A stretch of 64,000 bases of DNA from Colocasia esculenta (GCA_014218235.1 CM024753.1:4774001-4838000), one strand, 5' to 3'. Counted from the stretch's first letter, positions 13,022 to 26,201 are shown. Notes: generated by a model from the letters alone, not told the origin. Made by a program: numbers and translations.

Positions 13022-14409
13022 TGGTTGGACGATCGTAGAACGCGTGGCGTTGTTGAATTGCGCGAGGAAACGTCGCGGTGTGGTGCAATTCTCGTGGGAG
13101 CTCGCGGATGGTTTGGCGTGAGCCGGGAGATTGTGGGAGGTTCTAGCGTGTTCTGAGGTAGGGGACGAACCCGTTTAGCTGCGTAGAAACATTAAAACAC
13201 ATCGTAACCACCTGAATCAGCATGATAATGCATTTTCGGATAAAGTTGCACCATGCGGGGATAATGGGTGGTTTGAGTAATTTAATGTTTGAAGCATGCT
13301 GTGTTGGGTTATGTTGGGTTCCTGCATGTTAAAAGAATCATTTCTATATGTTTTTCTGTAGTTAGAATGGTTGGAAAGCCCGCAGAGCCGGATTAGGGTT
13401 TCTGCAGGGTTTAAGGCCGGAGAACTTGGCGTCAACATCGTTTGTCGCCAAGCTCCTCAGCCAGGATGTTAACGGCCAGGTGCCTTGCCGTTGATTTATT
13501 GTAAGCGGCAATCGATGTCGCCGCCTACTGGTTATAAGCAGAAATGACTGATTACATTATTTATCGATAATGCATGTATGTTGACACGTGAGGTGCACTG
13601 AGTGCACATGGTTCTCGTGTTTAGCATACAAGATATGCAATTAGTTACTTACTTCAGTGACTGCGCGTTGTTTACGTGAGCCAGTTGGGTTCATGTGTAG
13701 TGGACCATTGTTACTTGTGGTTTACGTGAGGTTTCACGTGGTTTGTGTGTGACGTGCACGTGGTTTTGTGTACGTGGCTAGTAGTACGACGCCTACCGTG
13801 GTTACCTCTCCAGTTGGGTGCCCCAGGTTCTTTGTGAGCCAGGCTGTTAGCTCGGGGCTTTGTCCCGGTACTTGTGTACCGTCGAGGTCTGTGTCATCTG
13901 ACCTGGACACCCTCACTCTTGTGTTTGAGTTGTACGTCCGGCTAAGGGAAAGACGACAGTGGGACAGTGACACTTGTGTTTGTCTTTAGTCACTTGTAGC
14001 GCGCTCGTAGTTGGGGGTACGGACACCAGTAGTCGACACTGGTCCCCAGCTAGTCCTTTTCCAGTGCCTCAGTCTAGAGAGCCCGGGCCAGGGTCTCCTG
14101 AGGTGCCAGGCATGGGCCTGTGACCGTGTGGTCTGCAGGTAGTGGTGTTTAGTTGGTCTCCACAGTTGCTTGACCTTTTTACGTGGAGCGGCAGCTGGAC
14201 CTTTCGTCCGTGGCTGCGAGACTGAGAGGTAGACCTGTGTTAGCTTGTCCGAGTCAGTTACTGGTGTCGCGAACCAGTTCACGTGGTTCGTGTTTGGCAG
14301 TCTCTACTTTAGCTTGTACACCTGTACTGGTTTGCCGTTTAATTATTAAAGTTGTTTTACGTAGTTGGCAGACGGTGAGTACTTTTACAGCTTTAATATT
14401 CTGTTTAGC

Positions 14410-14418
14410 TATTCTATA
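14410..14418 (+). promoter_or_regulatory. Candidate TATA box in the 5' LTR
   Basis: The AT-rich motif TCTATAAAT lies about 470 bp before the LTR end and is kept in the 3' LTR near 21400. It is a plausible start region for the element transcript. This is inference from the motif and its conservation only. Confidence 0.35.
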
Positions 14419-14889
14419 AATTGTTGATATTGTTTACTGCTTTCGTACCTGTGGTTTTGGTTTGCTCGGTGTTGGGGGAGTTCCCTACTGAGCCAGTGAC
14501 TAGAGAGGCTCACCCCTACCCCCGCAGGTGAGAGCGAGGAGGACGTTTCACGACCGTCGTCCAGCTCAGGGCCGCGCCGTAGTGGTGCAGGGTCAGTACC
14601 TCCAGCGGTGTAGTTTCAGTTGTGTAGTTCCAGCAGTGTAGTTTAGGTAGTTGTTTACTTTCTTCAGTTGTACCTCGGGGTATGCCCCAGGCTCTTGTAC
14701 TTCTTTTCAGTTTTTGTGGAATGTGGCTATGTAAGTTGTGAAATATTTATAAAAATGTGGTGTGTTCCTTTGTGTTTACACGGACTGTGGTTTGGTATCC
14801 CTTGCGAGGCTTCGGCCCGTTCGCGGTAGGCGGACTCGGATCAAGTACGTTATCAGTTTAACGGGCTTGGCCGAGCATTCCGTCACAGT

Positions 14890-14901
14890 TGGTATCAGAG
14901 C
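14890..14901 (+). other. Primer binding site, initiator Met tRNA type
   Basis: TGGTATCAGAGC lies two bases after the LTR end. It matches the 3' end complement of plant initiator methionine tRNA, the usual primer of chromoviruses. Confidence 0.9.
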
Positions 14902-15043
14902 AAGGTCCGTGTTAATATAACGGAACTAGAAATATACATAGCCTTATTTCGGTTTTTTATACACTGCTGGTAGGGACCCTGGTTTTTGATAATTTGTTGT
15001 TTTGATTTTTGGTTGGTGTTTCGTGTATGTAGAAATTGTTGGA

Positions 15044-18000
15044 ATGGCTGATAGAAGAGATTGGGGTGGTGGAGGAGATGATCCGGAGGAAAGCACCCAG
15101 CGTATGATTGAAAGAATCTGGGAAAGCCTCACGGATATTCGGGCAAGAATGGATCAGCAGGCGCCAGTACCACCAGTTGCAGTGCCATTAGGAGAGGGAG
15201 ATGCTGTACCTGTTGCTCCAGTTCCGCCAAGAGTGGAGGTGCCTTTTGCAGCACCTATGCCACCACCACCACCAGTGTTGTTAGCGGAGGAACCAGTGAT
15301 GCAGGTTGAAAAGTTTCTGAGATTGCAGCCACCTACTTATTCAGGAGGGCCGAATCCGGATACAGCAGAGCACTGGGTTCATGAAATTGAAAGATTTTTT
15401 GCAACTATGAGGTGTCTGGCAGCGGATAGAGTGGTATTAGCTGCTTATCAGTTGAGGGGTTTTGCATTGGAATGGTGGCGATTGAAGATGCAGACCACCT
15501 TTGCAGGAAGGACAGAGGAGGCCATCACTTGGTCGGAATTTCTTGATGTATTTAACGATACATTCTTTCCGATTCAAGTGCAGCAGGTGAAAAGGGAACA
15601 ATTCCGGACTCTTCAGCAAGGTAACTCTTCAGTTCTACAGTATCAGATGAGATTTATGGCACTTAGTCGTTATGCGCCATATGTGGTTTCAGATAATAAC
15701 ATGATGGTTGAGTATTTTATCAGAGGTTTGAGAGTGGAATTGCAGGATGCGATAGTACCTCTCATGTGCAAGACAGTGGAAGAGGCAGCTCAGAGAGCAG
15801 CTACTTTAGAGAGGTCTATTCGGACTCGTCAGGTGGGCGAGTCAGGTTCAGGTAGTTTTCGACTACCGCAGCAGACAGTAGGTGCAAGCAAGGGTAAGGC
15901 ACCAGCAGGACCTTCTTCATCAGGCTTTGGGAAGTGGAGTTAGAAATTGAAGCAAGCACTTAAAGGAAAAGGAAGAGAATGGGGAGGTCGTTCGCAGTTT
16001 CAACAGGGCCGAGGTAGGCCTGAGGTGGAGGAGTCTCAGCAGAGTACAGCCAGGCAGCCCATTGTTCCACCTGGATATAGATGTTATAATTGTAATCAGC
16101 CGGGACATTTGATCCGCAATTGTCCCTATGCAAGAGAATTTTGGTATGGCAAGGGTGTGCAGCAGCAGCAGCAGCCTCAGCAGTTCCAGCAGCAACAGAT
16201 AGGTCGTGGCAGAGGAGCACCGCAGCAACGAGGGAGAGGCCGGGTTATGGCTATCACCCGAGCCCAGGCAGAGGCGTCAAATATGATAGAAGGTACTTTA
16301 CCTCTTTATGAATATTTAGCAAGAGTCTTATTTGATTCGAGTGCCTCTCATTCTTTAATTTCCGAAGAATTTCTGGATTGTATAGCTCATCCTTTAGAGG
16401 AGAAGTCTTGTGAGTTAGTGGTGGAGGTTCCTTCAGGTGAGTTCTTGCTCACTTCGAGCTATATAGATAAAGCTCCTGTTATGATTGAAGGAAACCAGAT
16501 GCCGGGTCGGTTGTATGCCCTGCAGTTGTCAGATTATGATATCATTCTGGGTATGGATTGGCTTGAAATGTATGGAGCAATGTTAGATTGCGGAAAGAAA
16601 AGGATCAGATTTTGTCATCCTAATGGTGCAGTGTTTGAATATCAAGGTATGCCTTTTTATACCTCTAAGTTTCTGATTTCTGCAATTAAAGCTAGAAAGT
16701 TGATTAATGATGGGTGTGTGGCTTACTTAGCCTCGGTAAGTTTGGTAGAGGCCAGTCAACCAGTTGAAGCAGTTCCCGTGGTTAGGGAATTTGCTGATGT
16801 CTTTCCTGAGGATTTGCCTGGTTTAGCTCCACATAGAGAGGTGGACTTTACTATTGAGTTGCTGCCAGGTACCATGCCGATTTCTAAAGCTCCATATCGG
16901 ATGGCACCAGCAGAACTTAAAGAATTTAAAAAGCAGTTAGAAGAGTTGTTGCAGAAGGGTTTTATTAGACCGAGTCATTCCCCGTGGGGAGTGCCGGTTT
17001 TATTTGTGAAAAAGAAAGATGGAAGTTTTCGGATGTGTATTGATTATAGAAAGTTGAATGATGTGACCATCAAGAATAAGTACCCGTTGCCAAGAATAGA
17101 TGATTTGTTTGATCAGTTGCAATCAGCGAAAGTGTTTTCTAAAATTAATTTGAGGTCCGGGTACCATCAATTGAGGATCAAAGAGGAGGATATAGATAAG
17201 ACAGCTTTTAGAACCAGATATGGTCACTATGAGTTTGTGGTTATGCCATTTGGGTTGACTAATGCTCCTGCAGGTTTTATGGATCTGATGAATAGAATTT
17301 TTCATCCATATTTAGATCAATTCATTGTGGTCTTTATTGATGATATTCTAATTTATTCAGCATCTGAAGAGGAGCATGCAGCTCATTTGAGGTTTACTTT
17401 GCAATTGCTAAGAGATAACCAGTTGTTTGCCAAATTCAGTAAGTGTGAATTCTGGTTAAAAGAAATTCAGTTTTTGGGTCATGTTATTTCAGCTAAAGGA
17501 GTAGCAGTGGACCCGAGTAAAGTGGAAGCAGTGATGAGATGGCAAGTACCTAAGACAATAACCGAGATTAGAAGTTTTCTGTGATTAGCAGTTATTATAG
17601 GCGCTTTATTCAAGATTTTTCTAAGATTGCAGCACCTATGACTAGATTGACTAGAAAGGGTGTGCCTTTTGTGTGGTCCGGTGAATGTCAGAAAAGTTTT
17701 ATGGAATTAAAGAAAAGACTTACATCAGCACCTATATTGACATTACCGGCAGGGAGTGGTGGTTTTGTGTTGTATACTGATGCTTCAAGGAGAGGACTTG
17801 GCGTAGTGCTTATGCAGCATGGTTAAGTGATAGCTTATGCGTCCAGGCAATTGAAGCCAGCAGAGGAGAATTACCCCACTCATGATTTGGAATTGGCTGC
17901 AGTTGTATTTGCCTTGAAAATGTGGAGGCATTATCTGTATGGCGAGAGATTTGAGATCTTTACAGATCATAAAATCTTGAAGTATATCTTCTCGCAGAAA

Positions 18001-19643
18001 GATTTGAACCTTCGCCAGCGCAGATGGATTGAATATCTGAAGGATTATGATTTCAGTTTGGCTTACCATCCGGGTAAGGCCAATGTTGTAGTTGATGCCT
18101 TGAGCAGAAAGGCATATATGAATTTGATGATGATTAAAGAATGGAAGTTATATGAAGAAGTGGTGGAGAACTCCTTGTATGTGCCCAGCAGTCAGCGACG
18201 GGCAATTTTAGCTGCTAGTGCTGTAGAGCCGTCTTTGTATTGGCAGATTATAGAGGCTCAGAGAGCAGATGCAAGTTTGCCTGAAATTGTGAAAATAGAA
18301 GGAGTTTCTATTGATGATAATTGTGTGGTCAGGCTTCGAGGCAGGTTGTTTATTCCTGCAGAAAGAGAGGTGAAGCAGCGAGTATTGGAAGAGGCTCATA
18401 AATCTAGGTACACTATCCATCCGGGTAGTACTAAAATGTACCATGATTTAAGAAAGCATTTTTGGTGGCCTCATATGAAGAAAGAAATAGCGGAATTTGT
18501 CGCAAGGTGTGCTGTCTGTCAGCAAATTAAAGCAGAGCATCAAAAGCCTGGAGGTCTATTGCAACCGTTACCCATTCCACAGTGGAAGTGGGATGACATT
18601 GCTATGGACTTTGTGGCAGGTTTACCAAGGTCGAGTTTAGGGCATAATGGAATATGGGTGTTTGTTGACAGATTGACCAAGGTGTGCAGCTTAGTGGAAG
18701 TAAGTATGTCTTGGACAGTGGACAGATTAGCAAATGTTTATGTTGAAAGAATTGTTCCACTGCATGGTGTTCCAAAGACCATTGTGTCAGATAGAGATCC
18801 AAGATTTACTTCTGGTTTTTGGAGAAGTCTGCAAAGAGTAATTGGTTCTGAGTTAAGGTATAACTCCGCTTATCATCCCCAGACAGATGGTCAGACAGAG
18901 AGGACTATCCAGACAATTGAAGATATGTTGCGGGCTTATTGTTTGGTTTGGGGAGGTAGCTGGGAGCATCATTTGGGAATGGTTGAGTTTGCCTACAATA
19001 ATAGTTATCATACCAGTCTTGGGATGGCACCGTATGAAGCTTTATATGGAAGGCCATGTAGAACCCCATTGAACTGGCATGAAGTGGGAGAAAGGCAATT
19101 GGTGGGTCCTGAATTGATTTAGCAAACCACGGAAGTGGTGAAGCTTATTAAAGAAAAATTGCAGGCAGCTCAAAGCAGACAAAAAAGTTATGCAGATGTG
19201 CGGAGGAGACCACTTCAGTTTGAGGTGGGAGATTTTGTTTTTCTGAGAGTTTCCCTGAGTAAAGGTATTATGAGATTTGGAAAGTCTGGAAAGTTGAGCC
19301 CGAGATATGTGGGACCCTTTCAAGTGTTAGAAAGGATTGGGGAAACAGCTTATAGGCTGGATTTGCCAGCTGATTTTGCAGATGTGCATGATATTTTCCA
19401 TGTCTCCATGTTGAGAAAGTGCATTGAAGATCCAGCTCAAATAATTAGATATCAAGGTGGTGACCTGAGGCCGGATATGACTATGCCAGAGTATCCGGTG
19501 CAAATCACAGATCGAAAGATGAAGAAGCTGAGAATAAAGAAATTGAGCTAGTTAAAGTGAGATGGGAAAATAGGTTGGGTGGTGAGGATACCTGGGAGTT
19601 GGCCGCGGAAATGGCTAAAGGGTATCCCTATCTGTTTGAGTAA
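15044..19643 (+). pseudogene. Chromovirus gag-pol polyprotein, broken
   Basis: The start is the ATG at 15044, which opens MADRRDW. The gag domain runs to about 15940, with a CCHC zinc knuckle (CYNCNQPGH...C) near 16082-16125. The protease region near 16333 reads FDSSAS, where the family normally has Asp-Ser/Thr-Gly. The reverse transcriptase carries FIDDILIYS near 17335. RNase H begins VLYTDAS near 17770. The integrase has an HHCC finger (HPG...CAVCQQI, 18420-18530) and acidic residues in MDFVAG and VSDRDPRF. A chromodomain-like end lies near 19500-19640. Breaks are in-frame stops at 15941, 17582, 17824 and 19120, plus one-base shifts near 17590 and 19535. The nucleic-acid and protein roles are those of the family; this copy cannot make them intact. 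Confidence 0.93.
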
Positions 19644-19651
19644 GCTTGTGT

Positions 19652-19758
19652 ATTTTCTTTTTAGATGATAGTGCTTGTAAAAGTATGTTTAAATGAGTTG
19701 TTTAATTTTGAGTTGTGTTATGAATTTCGAGGTCGAAATTTTCTTTTTAGATGATAGT
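19652..19758 (+). other. Region before the 3' LTR with a 21-bp direct repeat
   Basis: The stretch ATTTTCTTTTTAGATGATAG occurs at 19652 and again at 19738, just before the 3' LTR. GAATTTCGAGG lies between them, a stretch often seen near the polypurine tract of Tekay-type elements. A clean polypurine tract is not visible here, so the minus-strand transfer signal appears altered. Confidence 0.5.
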
Positions 19759-19760
19759 AA

Positions 19761-21873
19761 TGTAACGTCGCGTGCTTTTCGGATCCATGTGGATCATGTG
19801 TGTGTTGGTTGTGTAGGCCGTTGTGAGGCCAATGTGAGTTGGTTGTGTGGAATGTGTGGTGTGAATGTGTGGTTTGAGCAGGTAAAGTGCAGGGTTGGTC
19901 CTGGAATGAAACAGGACCTGCTACTGTTCAGTTGGAGTTGGCGTCCAGGGGTGGCCGTTGACTGGTTGGCGTCCAGGTTAGTGGACGTTGACTGCATGAA
20001 CTTGGCGTGGTTGGATGATCGTAGAACGCGTGACATTGTTGAATTGCGCGAGGAAACGTCGCGGCGTGGTGCAATTCTCGTGGGAGCTCGCAGAGGGTTC
20101 GGCGTGAACCGAGAGATTGCGGGAGGTTCTAGCGTGTTCTGAGGTAGGGGACGAACCCGTTTAGCTCCGTAGAAACATTAAAACACATCGTAACCACCTG
20201 AATTAGCATGATAATGCATTTTCGGATAAAGTTGCACCATGCGGGGATAATGTGTGGTTTGAGTAATTTAATGTTTGAAGCATGCTGTGTTGGGTTATGT
20301 TGGGTTTCTGCATGTTAAAAGAATCATTTATATATGTTTTTCTGTAGTTAGAACGGTTGGAAAGCCCGCAGAGCCGGATTAGGGTTTCTGCAGGGTTTAA
20401 GGCCGGAGAACTTGGCGTCAACATCATTTGTCGCCAAGCTCCTCAGCCAGGATGTTAACGACCAGGTCCCTTGCCGTTGATTTGTTGTAAGCGGCAGTCG
20501 ATGTTGCCGCCTACTGGTTATAAGCAGAAATGACTAATTACAGTATTTATCGATAATGCATGTGTGTTGACACGTGAGGTGCACTGAGTGCACATGGTTC
20601 TCGTGTTTAGCATACAAGGTACGCAATTAGTTACTTACTTCAGTGACTGCGCGTTGTTTACGTGAGCCAGTTGGGTTCACGTGTAGTGGACCATTGTTAC
20701 TTGTGGTTTACGTGAGGTTTCACGTGGTTTGTGTGTGACGTGCACGTGGTTTTGTGTACGTGGCTAGTAGTACGACGCCTACCGTGGTTACCTCTCCAGT
20801 TGGGTGCCCCAGGTTCTTTGTGAGCCAGGCTGTTAGCTCGGGGCTTTGTCCCGGTACTTGTGTACTGTCGAGGTCTGTGTCGTCTGACCTGGACACCCTC
20901 ACTCTTGTGTTTGAGTTGTACGTTCGGCTGAGGGAAAGACGACAGTGGGACAGTGACACTTGTGTTTGTCTTTAGTCACTTGTAGCGCGCTCGTAGTTAG
21001 GGGTACGGACACCAGTAGTCGACACTGGTCCCCAGCTAGTCCTTTTCCAGTGCCTCAGTCTAGAGAGCCCGGGCCAGGGTCTCCTGAGGTGCCAGGCATG
21101 GGCCTGTGACCGTGTGGTCTGCAGGTAGTGGTGTTTAGTTGGTCTCCACAGTTGCTTGACCTTTTTACGTGGAGCGGCGGCTGGACCTTTCGTCCGTGGC
21201 TGCGAGACTGAGAGGTAGACCTGTGTTAGCTTGTCCGAGTCAGTTACTGGGGTCGCGAACCAGTTCACGTGGCTCGTGTTTGGCAGTCTCTACTTTAGCT
21301 TGTACACCTGTACTGGTTTGCCGTTTAATTATTAAAGTTGTTTTACGTAGTTGGCAGACGGTGAGTACTTTTACAGCTTTAATATTCTGTTTAGCTGTTC
21401 TATAAATTGTTGATATTTTTTACTGCTTTCATACCTGTGGTTTTGGTTTGCTCGGTGTTGGGGGAGTTCCCTACTGAGTCAGTGACTAGAGAGGCTCACC
21501 CCTACCCCCGCAGGTGAGAGCGAGGAGGACGTTTCACGACCGCCGTACAGCTCAGGGCCGCGCCGTAGCGGTGCAGGGTCAGTACCTCCAGCGGTGTAGT
21601 TTCAGCTGTGTAGTTCCAGTAGTGTAGTTTAGGTAGTTGTTTACTTTCTTCAGTTGTACCTCGGGGTATGCCCCAGGCTCTTGTACTTCTTTTCAGTTTT
21701 TGTGGAATGTGGCTATGTAAGTTGTGAAATATTTATAAAAATGTGGTGTGTTCCTTTGTGTTTACACGGACTGTGGTTTGGTATCCCTTGCGAGGCTTCG
21801 GCCCGTTCGCGGGAGGCGGACTCGGATAAAGTACGTTATCAGTTTAACGGGCTTGGCCGAGCGTTCCGTCACA
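19761..21873 (+). repeat. 3' LTR of chromovirus
   Basis: It is 2113 bp, starts TGTAACG and ends CACA. It matches the 5' LTR with scattered, mostly transitional differences and lacks the 179-bp segment. The satellite resumes directly after it. Confidence 0.92.
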
Positions 21874-24855
21874 ATCTGGGTGCCGGAACATCGCCGATAT
21901 AGTCACCCCCTGCGGTTTATACCCACCCCTTCAGCGCAATAATTGGGCATAACTTTCTGCACGGGCATCGGAATCGCTTATGTGACCATAATTCGGAATC
22001 GGCACTCCGAGACGGTCGACTGGGCGCTGGTTTCGTGGAATTCTGTTCTAGGGCCAAAATTCCCAACGGAGCGTGTGTACTAGTACACCGACTGCCGTAC
22101 CCTCCGGTCGGACGCCAATATTTATTCGCACGGGGGTCAGAACCACCCGCGAGGCCCCAATTCAGAATTGGCACTTCGACCCGGTCGGTAAATAGTCGCA
22201 TTCGGAGATTTCCGGTCCGGCGACCAAATTCCTCTCCGGAAGCGCGGTCGCAGGCTGCCGATGCGATCGCATACGGACACCGCTTCGCTCAAACATGCAT
22301 AACTTTTCGCTCGGTTATCGGAATCGCTTATAAGACCCCAATTCGGAATTGGCACTCAGAGGTGCTCGACGCCCTATTATTGCCTCAGGCGATAAGACAT
22401 CGTTTCGGGGTCGAAAAGCTTCATTTCGCACTCTGAAATTGCGATTCTAGCCGACGATCTCCTCTATTCCAAGGTTTTTTGGCTGTAGCGACTCCATCGA
22501 TTACGCGAATCGCTGGCGGAGCCCACACGCAGAGCCGCCCAGTCACAGCGATCGGAAGTCGTGTTCAACTCGACGCGAGATCTCTTCCCCAGGTCGTGGA
22601 TATGGGTGCCCGAACATCACCGATATAGTCACCCCCTGCGGTTTATTCCCACCCCTTCAGCGGAAGAATTGGGCATAACATTCCGCACGGGCATCAGAAT
22701 CGCTTATGTGACCACAATTCGGAATCGGCACTTCGAGACGGTCGACTGGGCGCTGGTTTAGTGGAATTCTGTTCTGGGGCCAAAATTCCCCCCCGGAGCG
22801 TGTGTACTAGTACACCGACTGCCGTACCCTCTGGTCGGACACAGATATTTATTCGCCCGGGGTCGGAACCGCCCGCGAGGCCCCAATTCAGAATCGACAC
22901 TTCGACCCGGTCGGTAAATGGTCACATTCGGAAATTTCCGGTCCGGCGCCCAAATTCCTCTCCAGGAGCGCGGTCGCAGGCTGCCGATGCGATCGCATAG
23001 GGACACCGCTTCGCTCAAACAGGCATAACTTTTCGCTCCGTTTTCGGAATCGCTTATAAGACCCCAATTCGGAATCGGCACTCAGAGGCGCTCGACGCCC
23101 CCATATTGCCTCATGCAAAAAGATGTCATTTTGGGGTCGAAAAATCTTCGTTTCGCACTCCGAAATTGTGATTCTAGTCGACGATCTCCCATATTCCAAT
23201 GTTTTTTGGCCGTAGCGACTCCCTCGATTACGCGAATCGCTGGCGGAGCCCAAACGCGGAGCCACCCAGTCCCAACGATCGGAAGTCGTGTTCAACTCGA
23301 CGCGAGATCTCCTCCCCAGGTCGTGGATATGGGTGCCCGAACATCGCCAATATAGTCACCCCCTCCGGTTTATTCCCACCCCTTCAGCGAAAGAATCGGG
23401 CATAACTTTCCGCACGAGCATCGGAATTGCTTATGTGACCACAATTCAGAGTCGGCACTCCGAGACGGTCGACAGGGCACTTCTTTCGCGGAATTCCATT
23501 CCGCGACAAAAATTCACCCCCCCCGGATCATGTGTACTAGTACATCGACTGCCGTACCCTCCGGTCGGACGCGGATATTCATTCGCCCGGGGGTGGGAAC
23601 CGCCCGCGAGGCCCCAATTCAGAATCGGCACTTCGACCGGTCGGTAAATGGTCACATTCGGAGGTTTCCGGTCCGGCGCCCAAATTCCTCTCCGGGAGCG
23701 CAGTCGCAGGCTGCCGATGCGATCTCATACGGACACCGCTTCGCTCAAACAGGCATAACTTTTCGTTCGGTTATCGGAATCGCTTATAAGACCCCAATTT
23801 GGAATCGGTACTCAGAGGCGCTTGACGCCCTCTTATTGCCTCAGTGGTAAGACGTCGTTTCGGGGTCGAAAAATCTTCGTTTCGGACTCCGAAATTGCGA
23901 TTCTAGCCGACGATCTCCCCTATTTCAAGGTTTTTTGGCCGTAGCGACTCCCTCGATTACCCGAATCGCTGGCGGAGCCCACACGCGGAGCCACCCAGTC
24001 ACAGCGATCGGAAGTCGTGTTCAACTCGACGCGAGATCTCCTCCCCAGGTCGTGGTTATGGGTGCCCGAACATCGCCGATATAGTCACCCCCTGCGGTTT
24101 ATTCCCACCCCCATCAGCGAAAGAATTGGGCATAACTTTCCGCACGAGCATCGGAATCGCATATGTGACAACAATTCGGAATCGGCACTCCGAGACGGTC
24201 GACAGGGCGCTGGTTTCACGGAATACCATTCCGCAGCAAAAATTTCCCCCCGGAGTGTGTGTACTAGTACACTGACTACCGTACCCTCCGGTCGGACGCG
24301 GGTATTTATTCGCCCGGGGGTCGGAACCGCCTGCGAGGCTTGATTTCAGAATCGGCACTTCGACCCGGTCGGTAAATGGTCACATTCGGAGATTTCCGGT
24401 CCGGCGCCCAAATTCCTCTCCGGCAGCGCGGTCGCAGGCTGCCAATGCGATCGCATACAGACACCGCTTCGCTCAAACAGGCATAACTTTTCGCTCGGTT
24501 ATCGGAATCACTTATAAGACCCCAATTCGGAATCGGCACTCAGAGGCGCTCGACGCCCCCTTATTGCCTCAGGCGATAAGACGTCGTTTCGGGGTCGAAC
24601 AATCTTCATTTCACACTCTGAAATTGTGATACTAACCGACAATCTCCCTTATTCCAAGGTTTTTTGGCCGTAACGACTCCCTCGATTACGCGAATCGCTG
24701 GCGGAGCCCACACGCGGAGCCGCCCAGTCCCAGCGATCAGAAGTCGTGTTCAACTCGACACGCGATCTCCTCCCCAGGTCGTGGATATGGGTGCCCGAAC
24801 ATCGTCGATATAGTCACCCCCTGCGGTTTATTCCCACCCCTTCAGCGAAAGAATT

Positions 24856-25590
24856 GGGCATAACTTTCCGCACGGGCATCGGAATCGCTTATGTGACCAC
24901 AATTCGGAATCGGCACTCCGAGACGGTCGACAGGGTGCTGGTTTCGCGGAATTCTGTTCCCGGGCCAAAATTCCCCTCCGGAGCGTGTGTACTAGTACAC
25001 CGACTGCCGTACCCTCCGGTCGGACGCAGATATTTATTCGCCCGGCGGTCGGAACCGCCCGTGAGGCCCCAATTCAGAATCGGCACTTCGACCCGGTCGG
25101 TAAATGGTCGCATTCGGAGATTTCCGGTCCGACGCCCAAATTCCTCTCCGGGAGCGCGGTCGCAGGCTGCCGATGCGATCGCATACAGACACTGCTTCGC
25201 TCAAACAGGCATAACTTTTCGCTCGGTTATCGCAATCGCTTATAAGACCCCAATTCGGAATCGGCACTCAGAGGTGCTCGACGCCCTTTTATTGCCTCAG
25301 GCGATAAGACGTCGTTTCGGGGTCGAAAAACCTTCTTTTCGCACTCTGAAATTGCGATTCTAGCCGACGATCTCCCCTATTCCGAGGTTTTTTGGCCGTA
25401 GCGACTCCCTCGATTACGCGAATCACTAGCGGAGCCCACACGCGGAGCCGCCCTGTCACAGCGATCAGAAGTCGTGTTCAACTCGACGCGAGATCTCCTC
25501 CCCAAGTCGTGGATATGGGTGCCCGAACATCGCCGATATAGTCACCCCCTGCGGTTTATTCCCACCCCTTCAGCGAAAGAATTGGGCATA
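24856..25590. repeat. Reference satellite unit showing internal subunits
   Basis: In this clean unit the core CAATTC(G/A)GAATCGGCACT starts at 24900, 25070 and 25251 and then again at 25628. That gives steps of 170, 181 and 377 bp. A weaker fourth copy of the core (GCGATCAGAAGTCGTGTTCA) lies at ~25460 and divides the 377-bp step into about 208 and 169. GCATAACTTT followed by (C/T)CGC occurs at 24859 and 25209. The downstream parts of subunits 2 and 4 also align around CTCC(C/G)(C/G) and GCCGA. This supports a four-part unit of about 182 bp each. Confidence 0.7.
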
Positions 25591-26201
25591 ACTTTCCACA
25601 CGGGCATCAGAATCGCTTATATGACCCCAATTCGGAATCGGCACTCTGAGACGGTCGACAGGATGCTGGTTTCGCGAAATTCCGTTCCGCGACAAAAATT
25701 CCCCCCCGGAGCGTGTGTACTAGTACACCGACTGCCGTACCCTTCGGTCGGACGCGGATATTTATTCGCCCGAGGGTCGGAACCGCCCGCGAGGCCCCAA
25801 TTCAGAATCGACACTTCGACCTGGTCGGTAAATGGTCGCATTCGGAGATTTCCGGTCCGGCGCCCAAATTCCTCTCCGGGAGCGCGGTCGCAGGCTGCCG
25901 ATGCAATTGCATACGGACATTGTTTCGCTCAAACAGACATAACTTTTCGCTCGGTTATCGGAATCGCTTATAAGATCCCAATTCGGAATCGGCACTTAGA
26001 GGCGCTCGACACCCACTTATTACCTCAGGCGATAAGACGTCATTTCGGGGTCGAAAAACGTTTGTTTCGTACTCTGAAATTGCGATTCTAGCCGACGATC
26101 TCCTCTATTCCAAGGTTTTTTAGCCGTAGCGACTCCCTCGATTACGCGAATCTCTGGCGGAGCCCACACGCAGAGCCGCCCAGTCACAGCGGTCGAAAGT
26201 C

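Larger units (their letters stand above)
12596..14887 (+). repeat. 5' LTR of chromovirus
   Basis: This copy is 2292 bp and closely matches 19761-21873. It ends in CACA two bases before the PBS. Its first base appears changed (GGTAACGTCG against TGTAACGTCG in the other LTR). It contains a 179-bp segment (12843-13021) that the 3' LTR lacks. Short open frames inside it recur in the other LTR and carry no recognisable domain. Confidence 0.9.
12596..21873 (+). mobile_element. Ty3/gypsy chromovirus (Tekay/Del-like), inserted in the satellite
   Basis: A complete element structure is visible: two long LTRs (12596-14887 and 19761-21873), a PBS at 14890-14901 and a decayed gag-pol. The order is gag, protease, reverse transcriptase, RNase H, integrase, then a chromodomain-like tail. 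The order RT-RH-INT assigns it to Ty3/gypsy. The chromodomain-like tail and the stretch GAATTTCGAGG before the 3' LTR suit the Tekay/Del group of chromoviruses. The left flank ATATG (12591-12595) and right flank ATCTG (21874-21878) fit a 5-bp target duplication with one mismatch. The satellite continues in phase across the insertion. Stops and frameshifts show that it is not autonomous now. Confidence 0.93.

Noticed and set aside
12552..14419. Open frames in the chromovirus 5' LTR
   Set aside because: The same short frames occur in the 3' LTR with different ends. They are by-products of LTR sequence.
24746..25363. 205-codon open frame in array B as a possible real gene
   Set aside because: It crosses a full satellite unit, and the same frame is interrupted in neighbouring units. 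No start context or domain is apparent.
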